Counted from the stretch's first letter, positions 32,666 through 44,603 are shown. The stretch: 64,000 nucleotides of DNA from Phaseolus vulgaris (GCF_000499845.2 NC_023756.2:36092970-36156969), one strand, 5' to 3'. Translations and numbers: made by a program. The notes: generated by a model from the letters alone, not told the origin.

Positions 32666-34850
32666 TATTGAGTAAAGTTTTACTATATTAATTATATAAT
32701 AGAATAAATTAATGCATATATTAATATATTACACAAACATTAAATACATAAGTTATGATTATTTATGTTACAATAAGTTATTAATAAATGTATTAATTTT
32801 GTGCAATATATTTAATGATATCAGTTAAATAATATAATGCATACATTAATAACATTATTTAATAGTTACATATATGCTTCAATTACTTTTTTTATTTATT
32901 TTTAATCTATTTAAATAATCAGTTCAAAAAGGAAAACTACTAAAAAATTAATTAATGTTAATCCTTTCACTGAACTACTCATCTCCTCTTCTGCATCTAT
33001 ATAAAGTGGATATTCATAGAGTTTTCTCAACCAAGAAGTCGAATTTTCATCAACGATTATTTCCAGGTATCTCTGCATATAAAGAGTTTGGGCATCTAGG
33101 CGGCAGCATGGCAAAGATGAAGACGATGACAACGCAAACATATACTTTTGTGTGTGTGATAAAATCAATTTAAGGAAGTACCAAATGTATTATATAGCTT
33201 TTGATTAATTAGATTCATAGCTTTTCTTACATATTTCTTATTCATTTTTTTCATTAGTTTATATTTGGTTATTAAAGATTTCGTTTTCAGAAAATTGCAG
33301 TTTTTTGTGATGCATATAGTGAATAATTTGCAGTGTGTTGTTTTCAAAATCAAGATATGTAAACGATGATTGTTCTGATAAAAGATGTAAAACTGAATAT
33401 TATGGTGGATATTGGCTTTGTTTGTAGGAACAACCAACAAAACGAGATGAGTTTGTTGGTTGGTTTGGAGCTCTTGCTTCTCTGGAGAAAGTCTCACTGG
33501 GCTCAAAGAAACACGGTGCCACTTTCTATATGCTTAAGGAAAACTTCTCCAGACATTTCTTCAAAGAATGACCTATTTTATCTTCAGGATGAAATGCAAA
33601 TTCAATTTAGAGGAATGGAGAGAGCGCTCATAAGAAGAGCAAAGGAAAATAGAAACATTTAATGATCATTTGTAAATATAAGTGTGATTTTAACTTTTCA
33701 ATGTAATACAACATTTAATGATGATTTGTAAATATAAGTGTGAGTTTTGAATGTAATATTAATTGTTATTGTTTTTGTTTGTATATATCCATTACTTTCC
33801 ATCCCTAAGAAACTCTCTCTCTCCATTTGATAACACTGTGTTTGTGAAGATGTAAAATTCAACATAATTATCTAACCCCTTCCCCTTTCTATGTTTCAAC
33901 ATAAGAAAATGTAATATCATATGAACTGTAAAAGATCTCTAGACGATAAGAGAAACAAGAAACATGACAGTTACAATTGCAGTGGTTGTGATCTCTCGAA
34001 AAATGGCCACATTGTGAGGACTCTCTTCTTCCTTTCCACCGCTCCGCTATGGAGGGAGACAGAGAAAAGGCTGTAGAGAGCGATAAAGGAGTTAAAACTT
34101 AAGGTTCCGGCCAATGTTCTGGTCAAGTTTGTCGCCTCAATGTTGTAGAAAGGTCCTAGGATTGTGAGACTAGCAACCTCGTTTCATGAGATTTTCCATT
34201 TTTTATTTCAAATTACAAGTATATAAAAGAGAATTTCATGTTTTGAATATTTTTATGCATGTTGAATTTTACAAGACTTAAATCTTTAGATGGTACTAAA
34301 TGGATAATTGACATGGTGAATGTTTATAACCTGAACTTTGCTTAGAACTAAAATTAGATTTATATTTCTTCTTGATGAATGAAAACATATATGAATCTTA
34401 TGTAATTTAGGAGTATTATTGGTGGATATTGAATTAGGAGTATTATTGGTGGATATTGAATTTCTAGCATTGATTACATACACTGTGCATTTATATAAAT
34501 ATATAGAGAGAGAGGGGTTGCTACCACTTCATCAACAACTATCAATCCTCTCGCTTCATGGGGAGAAATTGCGAAGGTAATACATTTTATTGAATTGATC
34601 ATATGAAATACAAGGCTAGTATAGCCGCTAATTTATTGTAATGAAGTTATTAATCCGTCCTGCTTTTGGCCCACGCAGGTTGTGGATTATGCGGGGCGGG
34701 CCTAAGTGAATCAGCGAATTAGATTAGTGAGCTTTCCCGCACTTTTTGGTAGCGGACTGCGGGTCGCCCCGCATGTCCCGTCCCGCATTGTCATTCCTAA
34801 TTTTCATGATTATAATTTTTTTTTTCATGAAAAATAACAAACCAATTTTA
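32666..34850. other. AT-rich DNA with one exon-like stretch
   Basis: Mostly intergenic. 33,429-33,575 follows an acceptor-like TTTGTTTGTAG and reads as 48 codons with ordinary protein composition (RDEFVGWFGALASLEK, GATFYMLKENFSRHFFKE) before a stop. I do not recognise the family. 34,650-34,800 is a GC-richer island (GGCGGGCC, GGGTCGCCCCGC) without features. ORFs elsewhere are chance. Confidence 0.35.
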
Positions 34851-35344
34851 CACTACAAGAAAAACACGAATTACATACGAATGATCCATATGTAAAATCA
34901 ACATTACATACGGATTTTTATATACGGATTAAATTCCGTATGTAAACAGGTATTACATACGGATTTTTCCGTATGTAATTACATACGGATTATATCCATA
35001 TGTAATTTTTGGCGCCATGAAGCGGGAATTAAAATCCGTATGTAAACAGGTTTACATACGGATTTTTTCTGTATATAAAGGTTTACATACGGATTTTTTC
35101 CGTATATAAAGGTTTACTAAGATTACATACGGATAAATAAAAAATATAGATAGAGATAAATAATAATTAGTAATAATAAAAAAATTAAAAAGTAAACTTT
35201 TTACATTACATACAGATAAATCCGTATGTAATTACATACGGATTTTTGCCCGTATGTAATCCGTATGTAAACCTGTTTTATATACGGATTTTGGGTATTA
35301 CATACGGATTTTAACTGTATGTAATTCCAATTTTTCTTGTAGTG
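34851..35344. mobile_element. CACTA MITE, 494 bp, TSD TTA
   Basis: Ends CACTACAAGAAAAACACGAA and CCAATTTTTCTTGTAGTG, flanked by TTA (34,848-34,850; 35,345-35,347). The interior is packed with (T)TACATACGGAT and its complement, more than ten copies, the presumed binding sites of the transposition protein. Same family as 30,573-32,505, in opposite orientation. Confidence 0.9.
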
Positions 35345-35347
35345 TTA

Positions 35348-36761
35348 GAACACGAGGTCTTTTATCATAAAACACTTGTGAAACTTGATATATCATGATA
35401 AATGGTTTGTCCTAATATCATACATTTTGATAGCCAACAAACATCATTACTGATTTATCAATTTTTCACCAGTATTATTATAACTCACTTGCATCTGAAA
35501 TCAACTAAAAAAAATTGGTATGCCCAATCTCTCTTATCTCCTTAATGACACATAATAAGTAATTGATCTCATGAGATTTTGAAATTTTTAAGTAGAGTAC
35601 TACATGGATCTTCCTCTAGAGTGACTCCACTATTTTGCATTCTATTTTTATCATTTTAAGATTTTGTGTAAAATAAAATTTATTGATTTCATAGGCAAAA
35701 CAAAGTAAGATATCATGACTCCATTTTTAAGTCATGTTAATGTTTCATATGTTAACATAGATTGTTCATAATTTCTTGTTTAAACCATGCCATAAAAGTA
35801 TTGTTATGCTCCACCAACACTCACTTCTCTGATTATTTTGGATTCTTCTCTTGAGTAATGTCTTTGTAAGTAAGTAAGTATGGTACTATCTTGTCTATGT
35901 TACTCAATATATACAAATGTGCCTTTAAAACTTCTTCTCTAAATTAGCTATCATATGTATCACTAACTTGTCAATTTTTGAGAGTACCAACATTTAACAG
36001 AAACTCTTATAGGAATTTCTTTTGACATTTACTTCAAATAAAACTCAAACTTCTTTTGTAATGTATCTGCTAACAATAGAAGCTTTTTGGACCATATTGA
36101 TTCTTCAATATCCTTTCAAAATCTTTATATGTTGCTCAATTGGGTATACCTATCTTAGATGAATAGACCAACAAAATCTAATTTTCTTACAAGGTAAATA
36201 AGTAAATGCACCATGATATGAAAAAAAGGACGAATAAAAAAACATCTCCAACTCACACAAGATAACAACAATCTATTCTCCAAGTTCATCCAAATTTTGT
36301 GGGTCAATAACTTTACTAAATATCGAATTTAAAAAACAAAGTCAATCTAATTATAGTATGTCTCATATTCTTCGACAAGATTTCAAAACTAACCACCAAC
36401 TATAATTACTACACTAGGATGTGACAGTCATGAGACTTTAAGCATATTAGTTTTGGATTTTTCATAAATATTAGTCTCTTTGAGTGATTAGATGGGCATT
36501 GACTTGTATTCATTGGTTAACAAAGAACTCATAATATATAGAAGAACAAAAAACCAATTGGTCAAAAACAATTACAGAAGTAGTCAGAACAAAACTAATT
36601 GGTTAAATTGGATTTCATTGAAGATTAATTCATGGAATTCATGTACAAGCATTTTAACCATGAAATTTGCCCGAATCTCGTTGGATGGACTTGGATAACT
36701 CTCGGTCAAGGAGTTAGGAACTTAGAACTCAAAGAACTCGAGCACAACCAAATACAAAAGA
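35348..36761. other. AT-rich DNA, no gene seen
   Basis: Contains chance ORFs only. 36,490-36,761 continues on the other side of the CRM-like insertion at 42,219 and may belong to an older, unclassified repeat with a TATA-like GTTTATATAGAC at 42,418. Confidence 0.4.
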
Positions 36762-37776
36762 TGATGTGATTCCAATAGCCACATAGAAAAAGATTCTTGA
36801 CATTCTTAGGAATCACCTTGAGCTGGAAAATATAGAGGCACTTTTCTTAGAGTTGGATCATTGTTCTAAGACAAGAACTCACCAATAACTAGTACCAAAT
36901 CCCAAACTCATTTGGATGAACCAAATATTGTCAAATTGAATCAACAAAGAGATTAAAACTAGAATTGACCGAACAGAATTGAACAATTGATCAAATGAAC
37001 CGAACCAAAACAGAAATTAAAAACAAAAACAGAACATAGTGCTGGAAAATAGAAAAACCGAAACTAAACAACTCAAGAACACAAGGCAACATGAACAATT
37101 GAAGAAGAAGAAAGGAAGGAGAAGAGAATGCTCATGAAGATGGAAGGAGGATGGATGATCTCGCCACTAGAAGTGTGGAATGCTCCTAGATGAGAGTGAT
37201 GCCGCCACTTGAGGACTCCATTGATCCATCAAGATAAGACTAGAGAAGAAGGCTCCAAAAGCTCTCCAAAGGTCACTCAAAATTTGAGTAGAGTTTTCTT
37301 AGATTAATTCCAATCTGAATTTTACAAAGAGAGCACCTCTATTTATAGCCTAAGGTGCTGAAATGTAAGCTACACAAATTCAAAAAACTCCCTCCCAAAA
37401 AGCTTCTAGAATTTGCACCTAAAACAAAGCATGAGGAAGGTGTGATCCTTTCTCTCACTTTGGCACCTCCTTATTTACTCCTACACCTATCTACTAACAC
37501 ACCCCCCCTAAGACTCTTAACTAAAGACTAAAAGATGCTTTAACAATAGAGGTTTCTAATGTTTCCCTCTAAGCACCTTTCTAAACAATATTTATTTAAA
37601 ACTTGGCCTTGCCCTTCATGGGATGGTCTTTGGGCTTTTGTGGGCTTTGGCCTTCTTGGGCTTGGGCTTGGGCTTGGGCTTTATCTTTTGAAAAGATTAA
37701 CAAGAAAAACTTTAAATGTGAAGGCGAATGATCTTGTTCTTCATTATAAAAAGCCACCTTTAGTTGATTCTCATCA
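36762..37776 (-). mobile_element. 3' LTR of the CRM-like element
   Basis: Left copy. Its first 181 bases on the minus strand encode the last 60 residues of the gag-protease ORF. It carries four GGGCTT hexamers near 37,660, compared with two in the other LTR. Confidence 0.9.
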
Positions 37777-39857
37777 TACTCCCCGAGTTGGAGAGAATTC
37801 GCCCACGAATTCTGAATCCCTGCATATAACAAAGTCAGTTTACTTTTACAATCAAAAGTGTAAGAAAAAGGAATACATGACTTAGCATATGGAACCAAAG
37901 GGATTGCAGAAAAGGAGGTCCTACAAATCGACCAAGTTGGAAAAATGTGTTTGGGAATGATGATATTTTTGGGAAAAAGACCTCTTAAATGGTGAAACCC
38001 CTTAGGAGGTATGAAAAAATCATCCCTAACATATTTTAACCAAGGTGGTGTTGAAATAGGAACCTTGGGTAATGAAAAAGATAAAGAAGAAGAAGACCTT
38101 GGACGGTCCATTTGAGGCATAGCACGAGTCAACATGATGGATTTAGAGGAGAAAATGGTGTGACTCGGTGTAGTACTTACTTCTTTTTCTTTCTCATTTT
38201 CTCTTTTAGTTTTCATTTTTATTTGGTCCTCATGAACCTCTTTGGGAGAGAGGGGTTTTAACATAACCTTGCGCCCTAGGAAGGAAAAAGACATTGTATT
38301 GGATAGGCCATCATGTAAAACATGTCTATCATATTGCCAAGGCCTTCCTAAAAGAAGATGAGATGCTTCCATGGGCACAACATCACATAAAACCTCATCT
38401 TTATACTTTCCTATTGCAAAGTTAATGAGGACTTGTTTATTCACCATGATTTCACCTACTTCACTAAGCCATTGTAATTTGTAGGACTTGGTATGAGAGA
38501 TAGTGGGTAAGGCTAACTTCTCCACAACTCTTGTACTAGCCACATTAGTGCAACTTCCCCCATCAATAATCAAGGAACATAACTTGTTGTTGATAAGACA
38601 TCGGGTGTGAAAAATATTTTCTCTTTGAGTATCATTCAAAGATTTTGGAATTGTGCCCAACATACGTCTTACCATCAATAAGTCACCTTCACAAGGACTT
38701 TCACTCTCATTTTCACTTGATGGTCTAGAAGGTGAAGAATGCCTAGGTGAATTGGAATCATGCTCACTAACTACAATGCCTTCATGCATGTACATACTTC
38801 GTTTAGAAGGGCAATTAGCAGCAATGTGACCATATCCCAAACATTTAAAACACTTTTGACTAGACGATTTAATTGGGGATTTAGGCCTAGAAGTAGATGG
38901 CGTAGGATCCTTGGGTTTGAAAGAAGAATCTTTGGAAGGATGTTTAGAAAAAGAATTTTTGTTTCTCCAAGACTTGGAGTAGTATCCATCATTGGAAGCA
39001 TTTTTGAAAGAGTTTTTCTTAGCAAGTTGGGCTTCCACCTTCATTGCAAGATGAACTAAAGAGCCCAATGATGAATACTCTTGTAACTCAACAATGTCTT
39101 GAATATCCTTCCTAAGACCACTCACAAACCTAGCAATCATAGCTTCCTCACTTTCCTCTAATTCAATTTTAAGCACAAGCGTTTCTAGCTCTTTATAATA
39201 TTCATCCACATTTAGCGTGCCTTGTTGAAACCGTTGGAGTCTCAACATGAGGTCTTTCCTAAAATGTGGGGGCACAAATCTAGCGCGCATTTGATCCTTT
39301 AAAGAGTTCCAAGAGTCCACGGGAGGACCCTTGTGATAGATAATGTCCTTTACAATTCCATGCCACCATTTCATGGCATAATCATTAAACTCTAGGGTGG
39401 CTAGCTTAAGCTTATGCTCATCTTGGATGTCATGGATCTCAAATATTTGTTCACACTTAGCCTCCCAATCTAAATATACATTAGGATCACTTGAGCCATT
39501 GAAACAAGGAAGCTTGACCGAAGGTAGCCTAGCCTTTGCATCTTGGTAGTAGCCATTGCCATAGTGAGGTCTCTCCCCTTGGTTGTGATGTCTATGTCCA
39601 AGGAATTGGGGTGGAGTTCTCCTTCTCCTATGGTCCTCTTCACGGCCTATGTCATTGGAAGAACCTCTTGTTGAAGGTCTATGTGAATGATGCCCATCAT
39701 GGATAGAAGGAGATGGTCTAGTTTGTTGGACCTCCATCTTTTGCATTTTCTCTTCCAAGCGTCTAATAGTTCTTTGTGCTTCATGTAATTCACCAAGGAT
39801 TGAAGCTTTGGAAGGAGAATTCTGCTTGTATGATGCATCACTTGAAAATCCAGCCAT
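37596..39857 (-). CDS. CRM-like gag-protease polyprotein, 753 aa, intact
   Basis: ATG at 39,857 follows a long leader. In order: a coiled N-terminus (residues 20-45), an Arg/His-rich stretch (55-95), the retrotransposon gag core (about 110-275: LPCFNGSSDPNVYLDWEAK, WWHGIVKD, RFQQGTLNVDEYY), a zinc knuckle CFKCLGYGHIAANC (Cys336, Cys339, His344, Cys349), and an aspartic protease (IIDGGSCTNVAS with Asp432, and LLLGRPW near 502). The IDGGSC wording is typical of CRM-type chromoviruses. No RT, RNase H or integrase follows: a Lys/Glu- and Ser-rich linker runs into a tail whose last 60 residues lie in the 3' LTR, ending with AQ repeats. There is no stop or frameshift. It could supply particles and maturation but not cDNA synthesis or integration. 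Confidence 0.85.
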   Translation of the reverse strand: MAGFSSDASYKQNSPSKASILGELHEAQRTIRRLEEKMQKMEVQQTRPSPSIHDGHHSHRPSTRGSSNDIGREEDHRRRRTPPQFLGHRHHNQGERPHYGNGYYQDAKARLPSVKLPCFNGSSDPNVYLDWEAKCEQIFEIHDIQDEHKLKLATLEFNDYAMKWWHGIVKDIIYHKGPPVDSWNSLKDQMRARFVPPHFRKDLMLRLQRFQQGTLNVDEYYKELETLVLKIELEESEEAMIARFVSGLRKDIQDIVELQEYSSLGSLVHLAMKVEAQLAKKNSFKNASNDGYYSKSWRNKNSFSKHPSKDSSFKPKDPTPSTSRPKSPIKSSSQKCFKCLGYGHIAANCPSKRSMYMHEGIVVSEHDSNSPRHSSPSRPSSENESESPCEGDLLMVRRMLGTIPKSLNDTQRENIFHTRCLINNKLCSLIIDGGSCTNVASTRVVEKLALPTISHTKSYKLQWLSEVGEIMVNKQVLINFAIGKYKDEVLCDVVPMEASHLLLGRPWQYDRHVLHDGLSNTMSFSFLGRKVMLKPLSPKEVHEDQIKMKTKRENEKEKEVSTTPSHTIFSSKSIMLTRAMPQMDRPRSSSSLSFSLPKVPISTPPWLKYVRDDFFIPPKGFHHLRGLFPKNIIIPKHIFPTWSICRTSFSAIPLVPYAKSCIPFSYTFDCKSKLTLLYAGIQNSWANSLQLGEYDENQLKVAFYNEEQDHSPSHLKFFLLIFSKDKAQAQAQAQEGQSPQKPKDHPMKGKAKF
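37777..37793 (-). other. Purine-rich tract next to the 3' LTR
   Basis: On the minus strand CTCCAACTCGGGGAGTA directly precedes the LTR start. It is the likely PPT, here lying inside the coding frame because the ORF runs into the LTR. Confidence 0.6.
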
Positions 39858-41189
39858 TTGTAATTAAAAACAGCAAACACACAAAAACAGCAAACAAGTT
39901 AAAAATTAGCAAAAACAGTGAGCTTTTGGCAATGAAACTGCCGAAGTGAACTAAGGCTGAAAAAGATATCACTCTCAAAGAAATAATGTTCTTGCACCAA
40001 TCTGATCTTGAGGCCTTGGAATCCTCAAATGAAATATGTCAAAGCAAGCACACCAATCTTAAGAGCAAACCACCACAAAACCAAAGAAACAATAAAGACA
40101 AACAAGAAAAGGTATAAGCAAGGAAAGGTAATTGCAAAAGGAATATTATATGTAAGACAAACTCAAAGAGTAAGAATGAAAGACAATCAAGAAAATAAAG
40201 AACTCAATGAGAAAAGTAGGCACACAAAAGAATACCTAAGGAAAAACACTAGAGTAGATGAAGAAAACAAAAAATTTAGCTACTGGAAAATTTTTTTTTT
40301 TTTTTTAAATGCAATCTGTGCTTGATATTCACTGATTTAACTGGAACGTTGTAGAGCGAACTGGATTATGAAATTTATACCACAGAAACTTCAAGATGTT
40401 AACTCAAAAATGGCACTGGAATCAATTAAAAACAGTAAGCCAATTGAGAGAAATAAATTTTTTAAAATCACTGCCAGATTACCGTATTTTTTTCGGCAGG
40501 AATGTACACTTTTTTTATTTTATTTATCATTTTTTGTGTACTTCATATTTTTGAATGATTCTTTTTTCTATTCTTTTCGAACACTTTGAATATCTCAAAT
40601 CCAGAATTTCAGAATTTTACAGTACGTAAATCAATTGCAATAAGGAAAAACAGTAAGCACTTTTTTCAGAAACAGAGGAATCCTAATAGGAATAAAAAAA
40701 CAGGATGATGAACTAGCAAAGACAAATAGAAAATGATGTATTGGAACTTGTATAGGTCTAGAATACAAGTATGAACTCAATTCTAAAAAGAAAATGCACA
40801 AAGGATCAACATCAATTCAGAAAATTATATGACACCAAAGCAAGAAACAATCGAAACAATAAAAGTACTACTAGAAGTAATGACATATATGGAATAACAT
40901 GACTAAGACAAAACTTGACATGATTACAAAATTAAAAGACACATCACAAATTTTAACAACAAGTGAAAGGAAGCTTAAGGTAAACTCTAGGAAGGATAAT
41001 GCCATTCCAAAAGAGCAACCATACTCATAAGAATTATGAGTGCCATAAACCTTTTCACAAGCACTTGGTGTAAAAGAAAAACAGCAAGAAAACTCAATTA
41101 AAATTCTAAAACAGAAACTTAAATTGCAAGAAATTAAAAAGAGCTCTTGAAATAAAGTGCACACAACTCAACAATTAAACAAGAAGAAC
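39858..41189 (-). other. Leader (5' UTR) of the CRM-like element
   Basis: About 1.3 kb, A/T-rich with no conserved ORF; a T-run lies at 40,291-40,305. A diverged copy of part of it lies at 26,700-27,060. The ORFs at 40,008, 40,368 and 40,871 are not supported as genes. Confidence 0.7.
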
Positions 41190-41190
41190 C

Positions 41191-41207
41191 TAAGACTCAT
41201 GATACCA
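41191..41207 (-). other. CRM-like primer-binding site
   Basis: On the minus strand TGTGGTATCATGAGTCTTAGG follows the LTR; TGGTATCA matches the core of the initiator tRNA-Met PBS. Confidence 0.7.
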
Positions 41208-41209
41208 CA

Positions 41210-42213
41210 TGATGTGATTCCAATAGCCACATAGAACAAGATTCTTGACATTCTTAGGAATCACCTTGAGCTGGAAAATATAGAGGCACTTATCTTAGAG
41301 TTGGATCATTGTTCTAAGACAAGAACTCACCAATAACTAGTACCAAATCCTAAACTCATTTGGATGAACCAAATATTGTCAAATTGAATCAACAAAGAGA
41401 TTAAAACTGGAATTGACCGAACAGAATTGAACAATTGATCAAATGAACCGAACCAAAACAGAAATTAAAAACAAAAACAGAACATAGTGCTGGAAAATAG
41501 AAAAACCGAAACTAAACAACTCAAGAACACAAGGCAACATGAACAATTGAAGAAGAAGAAAGGAAGGAGAAGAGAATGCTCATGAAGATGGAAGGAGGAT
41601 GGATGATCTCGCCACTAGAAGTGTGGAATGCTCCTAGATGAGAGTGATGCCGCCACTTGAGGACTCCATTGATCCATCAAGATAAGACTAGAGAAGAAGG
41701 CTCCAAAAGCTCTCCAAAGGTCACTCAAAATTTGAGTAGAGTTTTCTTAGATTAATTCCAATCTGAATTTTACAAAGAGAGCACCTCTATTTATAGCCTA
41801 AGGTGCTGAAATGTAAGCTACACAAATTCAAAAAACTCCCTCCCAAAAAGCTTCTAGAATTTGCGCCTAAAACAAAGCATGAGGAAGGTGTGATCCTTTC
41901 TCTCACTTTGGCACCTCCTTATTTACTCCTACACCTATCTACTAACACACCCCCCCCTAAGACTCTTAACTAAAGACTAAAAGATGCTTTAACAATAGAG
42001 GTTTCTAATGTTTCCCTCTAAGCACCTTTCTAAACAATATTTATTTAAAACTTGGTCTTGCCCTTCATGGGATGGTCTTTGGGCTTTTGTGGGCTTTGGC
42101 CTTCTTGGGCTTGGGCTTTATCTTTTGCAAAGATTAACAAGAAAAACTTTAAATGTGAAGGCGAATGATCTTGTTCTTCATTATAAAAAGCCACCTTTAG
42201 TTGATTCTCATCA
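41210..42213 (-). mobile_element. 5' LTR of the CRM-like element
   Basis: Right copy, 1,004 bp, same ends as the left. It includes CTCTATTTATAGCC (41,783), a TATA-like box on the plus strand reading, and a pyrimidine-rich stretch. It adjoins the AAAGA target duplication at 42,214. Confidence 0.9.
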
Positions 42214-42218
42214 AAAGA

Positions 42219-43812
42219 TGGAGGAGAAAATTGATGAAAAACATGTCACTTTATCAAGAGAAAACTAAGTGCAAAGGAAAATCACCCCTTGATTTTGGAA
42301 AATTCAAGATTCATGAAAAGGGGCACATACATATAATAGATAACTCACAAAAATAGAGAATTTCTCTTTAATCTTCAATTCCATTCATGAGTTATGTTAC
42401 GAATGAGAGGACTCGTGTTTATATAGACTAGCTAAGGAATAAGAAAAGCTAAAGACTTATTTGTTTGGTTTATACACTTTTTCAAACAAGGTCCATATAT
42501 GGAATATGAAGAGTTTAAAAGTTGTTTGGTTATAATCATATTTGTCAAACAATACTAGTCTTATGACCAAACTTAAGTGTCTTAAAATTCTATTTTAAAG
42601 AAAGAAAATATATTTTCTATATTTTTATTTATAAGGAAATTGGAGGAAATATAAAGAGATTTTTTTTATATTTTTTTCTAATATCTTTTCTATTATAAAT
42701 CTTCCTCCATAATCTTGATATTGTCTTTTATTCTTCTTGATTTCTCCTTTCTTGAATTCTTGTATTAACTTCATCTTATTATTATAACATTCATCTTTCT
42801 TGATTTGGGATTACATCAAACACTTAAGTAATAATGTTTTATACCAGCAATAAATGTTAGCACTTGAGCGTTGCTCAATCAAAAGAACAATGCTAAAACA
42901 ATGAATATATATATTAACAATAAGATTATGCAAATAGTAAAACCAACTTTCTCAACCCAATTCAACTTTTTCTACACATTCCAACATGTTCTAGACATGA
43001 ATTTTAACCTATTTCTATAATTACAATTCTAGTTCAATCTATTAATCAAAATATGGTTGTACAACACCCAAATCAAAATTTCACTACAATTGCAAATCAA
43101 ACTTCATCATTCAATCACTAAGTATAAACAAAAAAAATCAATAATACATTAATTAACTTAAAACAATCTCATACTCTTAATTTAGGTCCCTTTACCGAAC
43201 CATTGTTTGATTCCCAAGTAACATCGTCTCTAAATCAAGGATGAACTGAAATTATCTCAAAAATTTAAAAAACTCTAAACCCTAAATTCTAAGATCTAAG
43301 TTACGTCACCTAACCAAACAAATTTTGATAAGGAATCAAACCAACTAAAAAAAAATAACATTCTTAGTTTATTGAACTTGTGAAACATAAGATACTGTCA
43401 TAAATAGACCTAAAAATAAAAGACAGAAACAATTTAGAGTAATAAAGAAACTTACTCCAAATCAAATTTTAATAATATAGAATCGGTTTAGATATTTAAT
43501 AGGATAGAATTGGTTTAGATGTACCCAATTCCTTATTAGAGATGTATAATAGCTCCAAAAACGGAGAAAAACAAGACAAACAGGTTTATAGAATATAAGT
43601 TTAGATAAATGGTAATGATTTTGTAGAAGTGAACAAATAAATAATTAAAATTTAATTTATATTTGTTAGCCTATAACATTTATGTTTTTAAAATAATTTG
43701 AATATATTATTTAACGTTGTAGAAAGATAATCACTATGTAGTGACTTAAATAGAGGAATAATAAAATTGGGATTGAGTTTCATCTATTTTATATTTAATT
43801 TTTTAATTATTA
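42219..43812. other. Unclassified AT-rich DNA, perhaps an old LTR
   Basis: Minus-strand text from 42,817 (TGATGTAATCCCAAATCAAG...) to beyond the CRM-like insertion has an LTR-like look, with a TATA-like box at 42,418. I could not find a partner LTR, PBS or target duplication. 42,830-43,812 holds nothing recognisable. Confidence 0.35.
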
Positions 43813-44560
43813 TGTGTACTGACCAGTTCTCGGACGTTGTTTGACCATTAGTAATGATGGGACCGTGTAAGGTGGGTCCTACGAGCGGCATGGGCTAGTG
43901 TCTAACGAGGCACGTGTACCAAGGTATCGAAGAGGTGGTTAGACATCGATCACCAGGATATGTCGATGTGTCACCAGCCAGTGTAGAGAGGTCAGACATT
44001 AGCGACTCGAACAACAGAGTTGGGCCACGAGAGGTGGATCCCAGACCACACGCCAGTTATCAGTTAGGGAGAAGCCAAGGTAACGAGAGTCCATACGTGT
44101 GGTGTGCATGACGCATTCAGGCGTAACACAAGTAAAGAGCCACTGGGAGATATACGACCTGAGAAGGTCACATTCCAGGGACGAGCTGCACGCATGGCAC
44201 GCGAGCATCTAGGCCGCTCCCAAGACGGGTGACCCCAGAGATCAAGTGCACGAGGTGGCATCCAGGTGGTCGTCCCGTCAGAGGTTGCACTCCAGTTAGG
44301 GAGCCCTACACGCTAGTTTGCCCTAAGAATGGGTAATAGCGGCGCTGGGACCCACCCTCAGAAAGCCTATTTTGGGTAGTGGAAATAGTAGAAACCCTAA
44401 ACTATATAAAGGGAAGTAACAAACCTAGTAAGGTACGCTATTCATTTGCGCTGCTTCTCACACACAGTTTACACATAACTTTTACGCTTAACAGTTTTTG
44501 TGTGTCCTAACCCTAAGATTGACTTGAGCGTCGGAGTGCAAACGGCCTCTAGGGCGCCCC
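43813..44560 (+). mobile_element. 5' LTR of Tat element B, U5 missing
   Basis: Starts TGTGTACTGACCAGTTCTCGG. It has TATA-like AACTATATAAAGGG (44,399) and the R-region text AAACGGCCTCTAGGGCGCC, then breaks off into the gag leader. Predicted ORFs within it are shadows. Confidence 0.85.
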
Positions 44561-44603
44561 TGTTGCACCAAATGGGGGCGAAAGCCTCACCCTGCAACAG
44601 ATT

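Larger units (their letters stand above)
36762..42213 (-). mobile_element. CRM-like Ty3/gypsy element, pol-less, young, TSD AAAGA
   Basis: LTRs of 1,015 bp (36,762-37,776) and 1,004 bp (41,210-42,213) start TGATGAGAATCAACTAAAGG on the coding strand and end GGAATCACATCA. The 5-bp duplication AAAGA (36,757-36,761; 42,214-42,218) is perfect. By eye the LTRs differ at about seven bases plus a 12-bp and a 1-bp length change, so insertion is recent. The element has a tRNA-iMet-type PBS, a 1.35-kb leader, an intact gag-protease ORF and a PPT, but no RT or integrase core. It fits the non-autonomous TR-GAG class. Confidence 0.9.

Noticed and set aside
38760..39059. Plus-strand 99-codon ORF in the CRM-like element
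   Set aside because: Antisense to the gag zinc-knuckle region; no recognised domain, unlike the true antisense ORF of element C.
36757..42218. CRM-like gag as a domesticated host gene
   Set aside because: It is flanked by near-identical LTRs, PBS, PPT and a perfect target duplication, so it is a young retroelement rather than a host gene.
37559..42268. Plus-strand ORFs in both CRM-like LTRs (MFPSKHLSKQYLF...)
   Set aside because: Same LTR sequence twice; antisense to the gag tail; no independent support.
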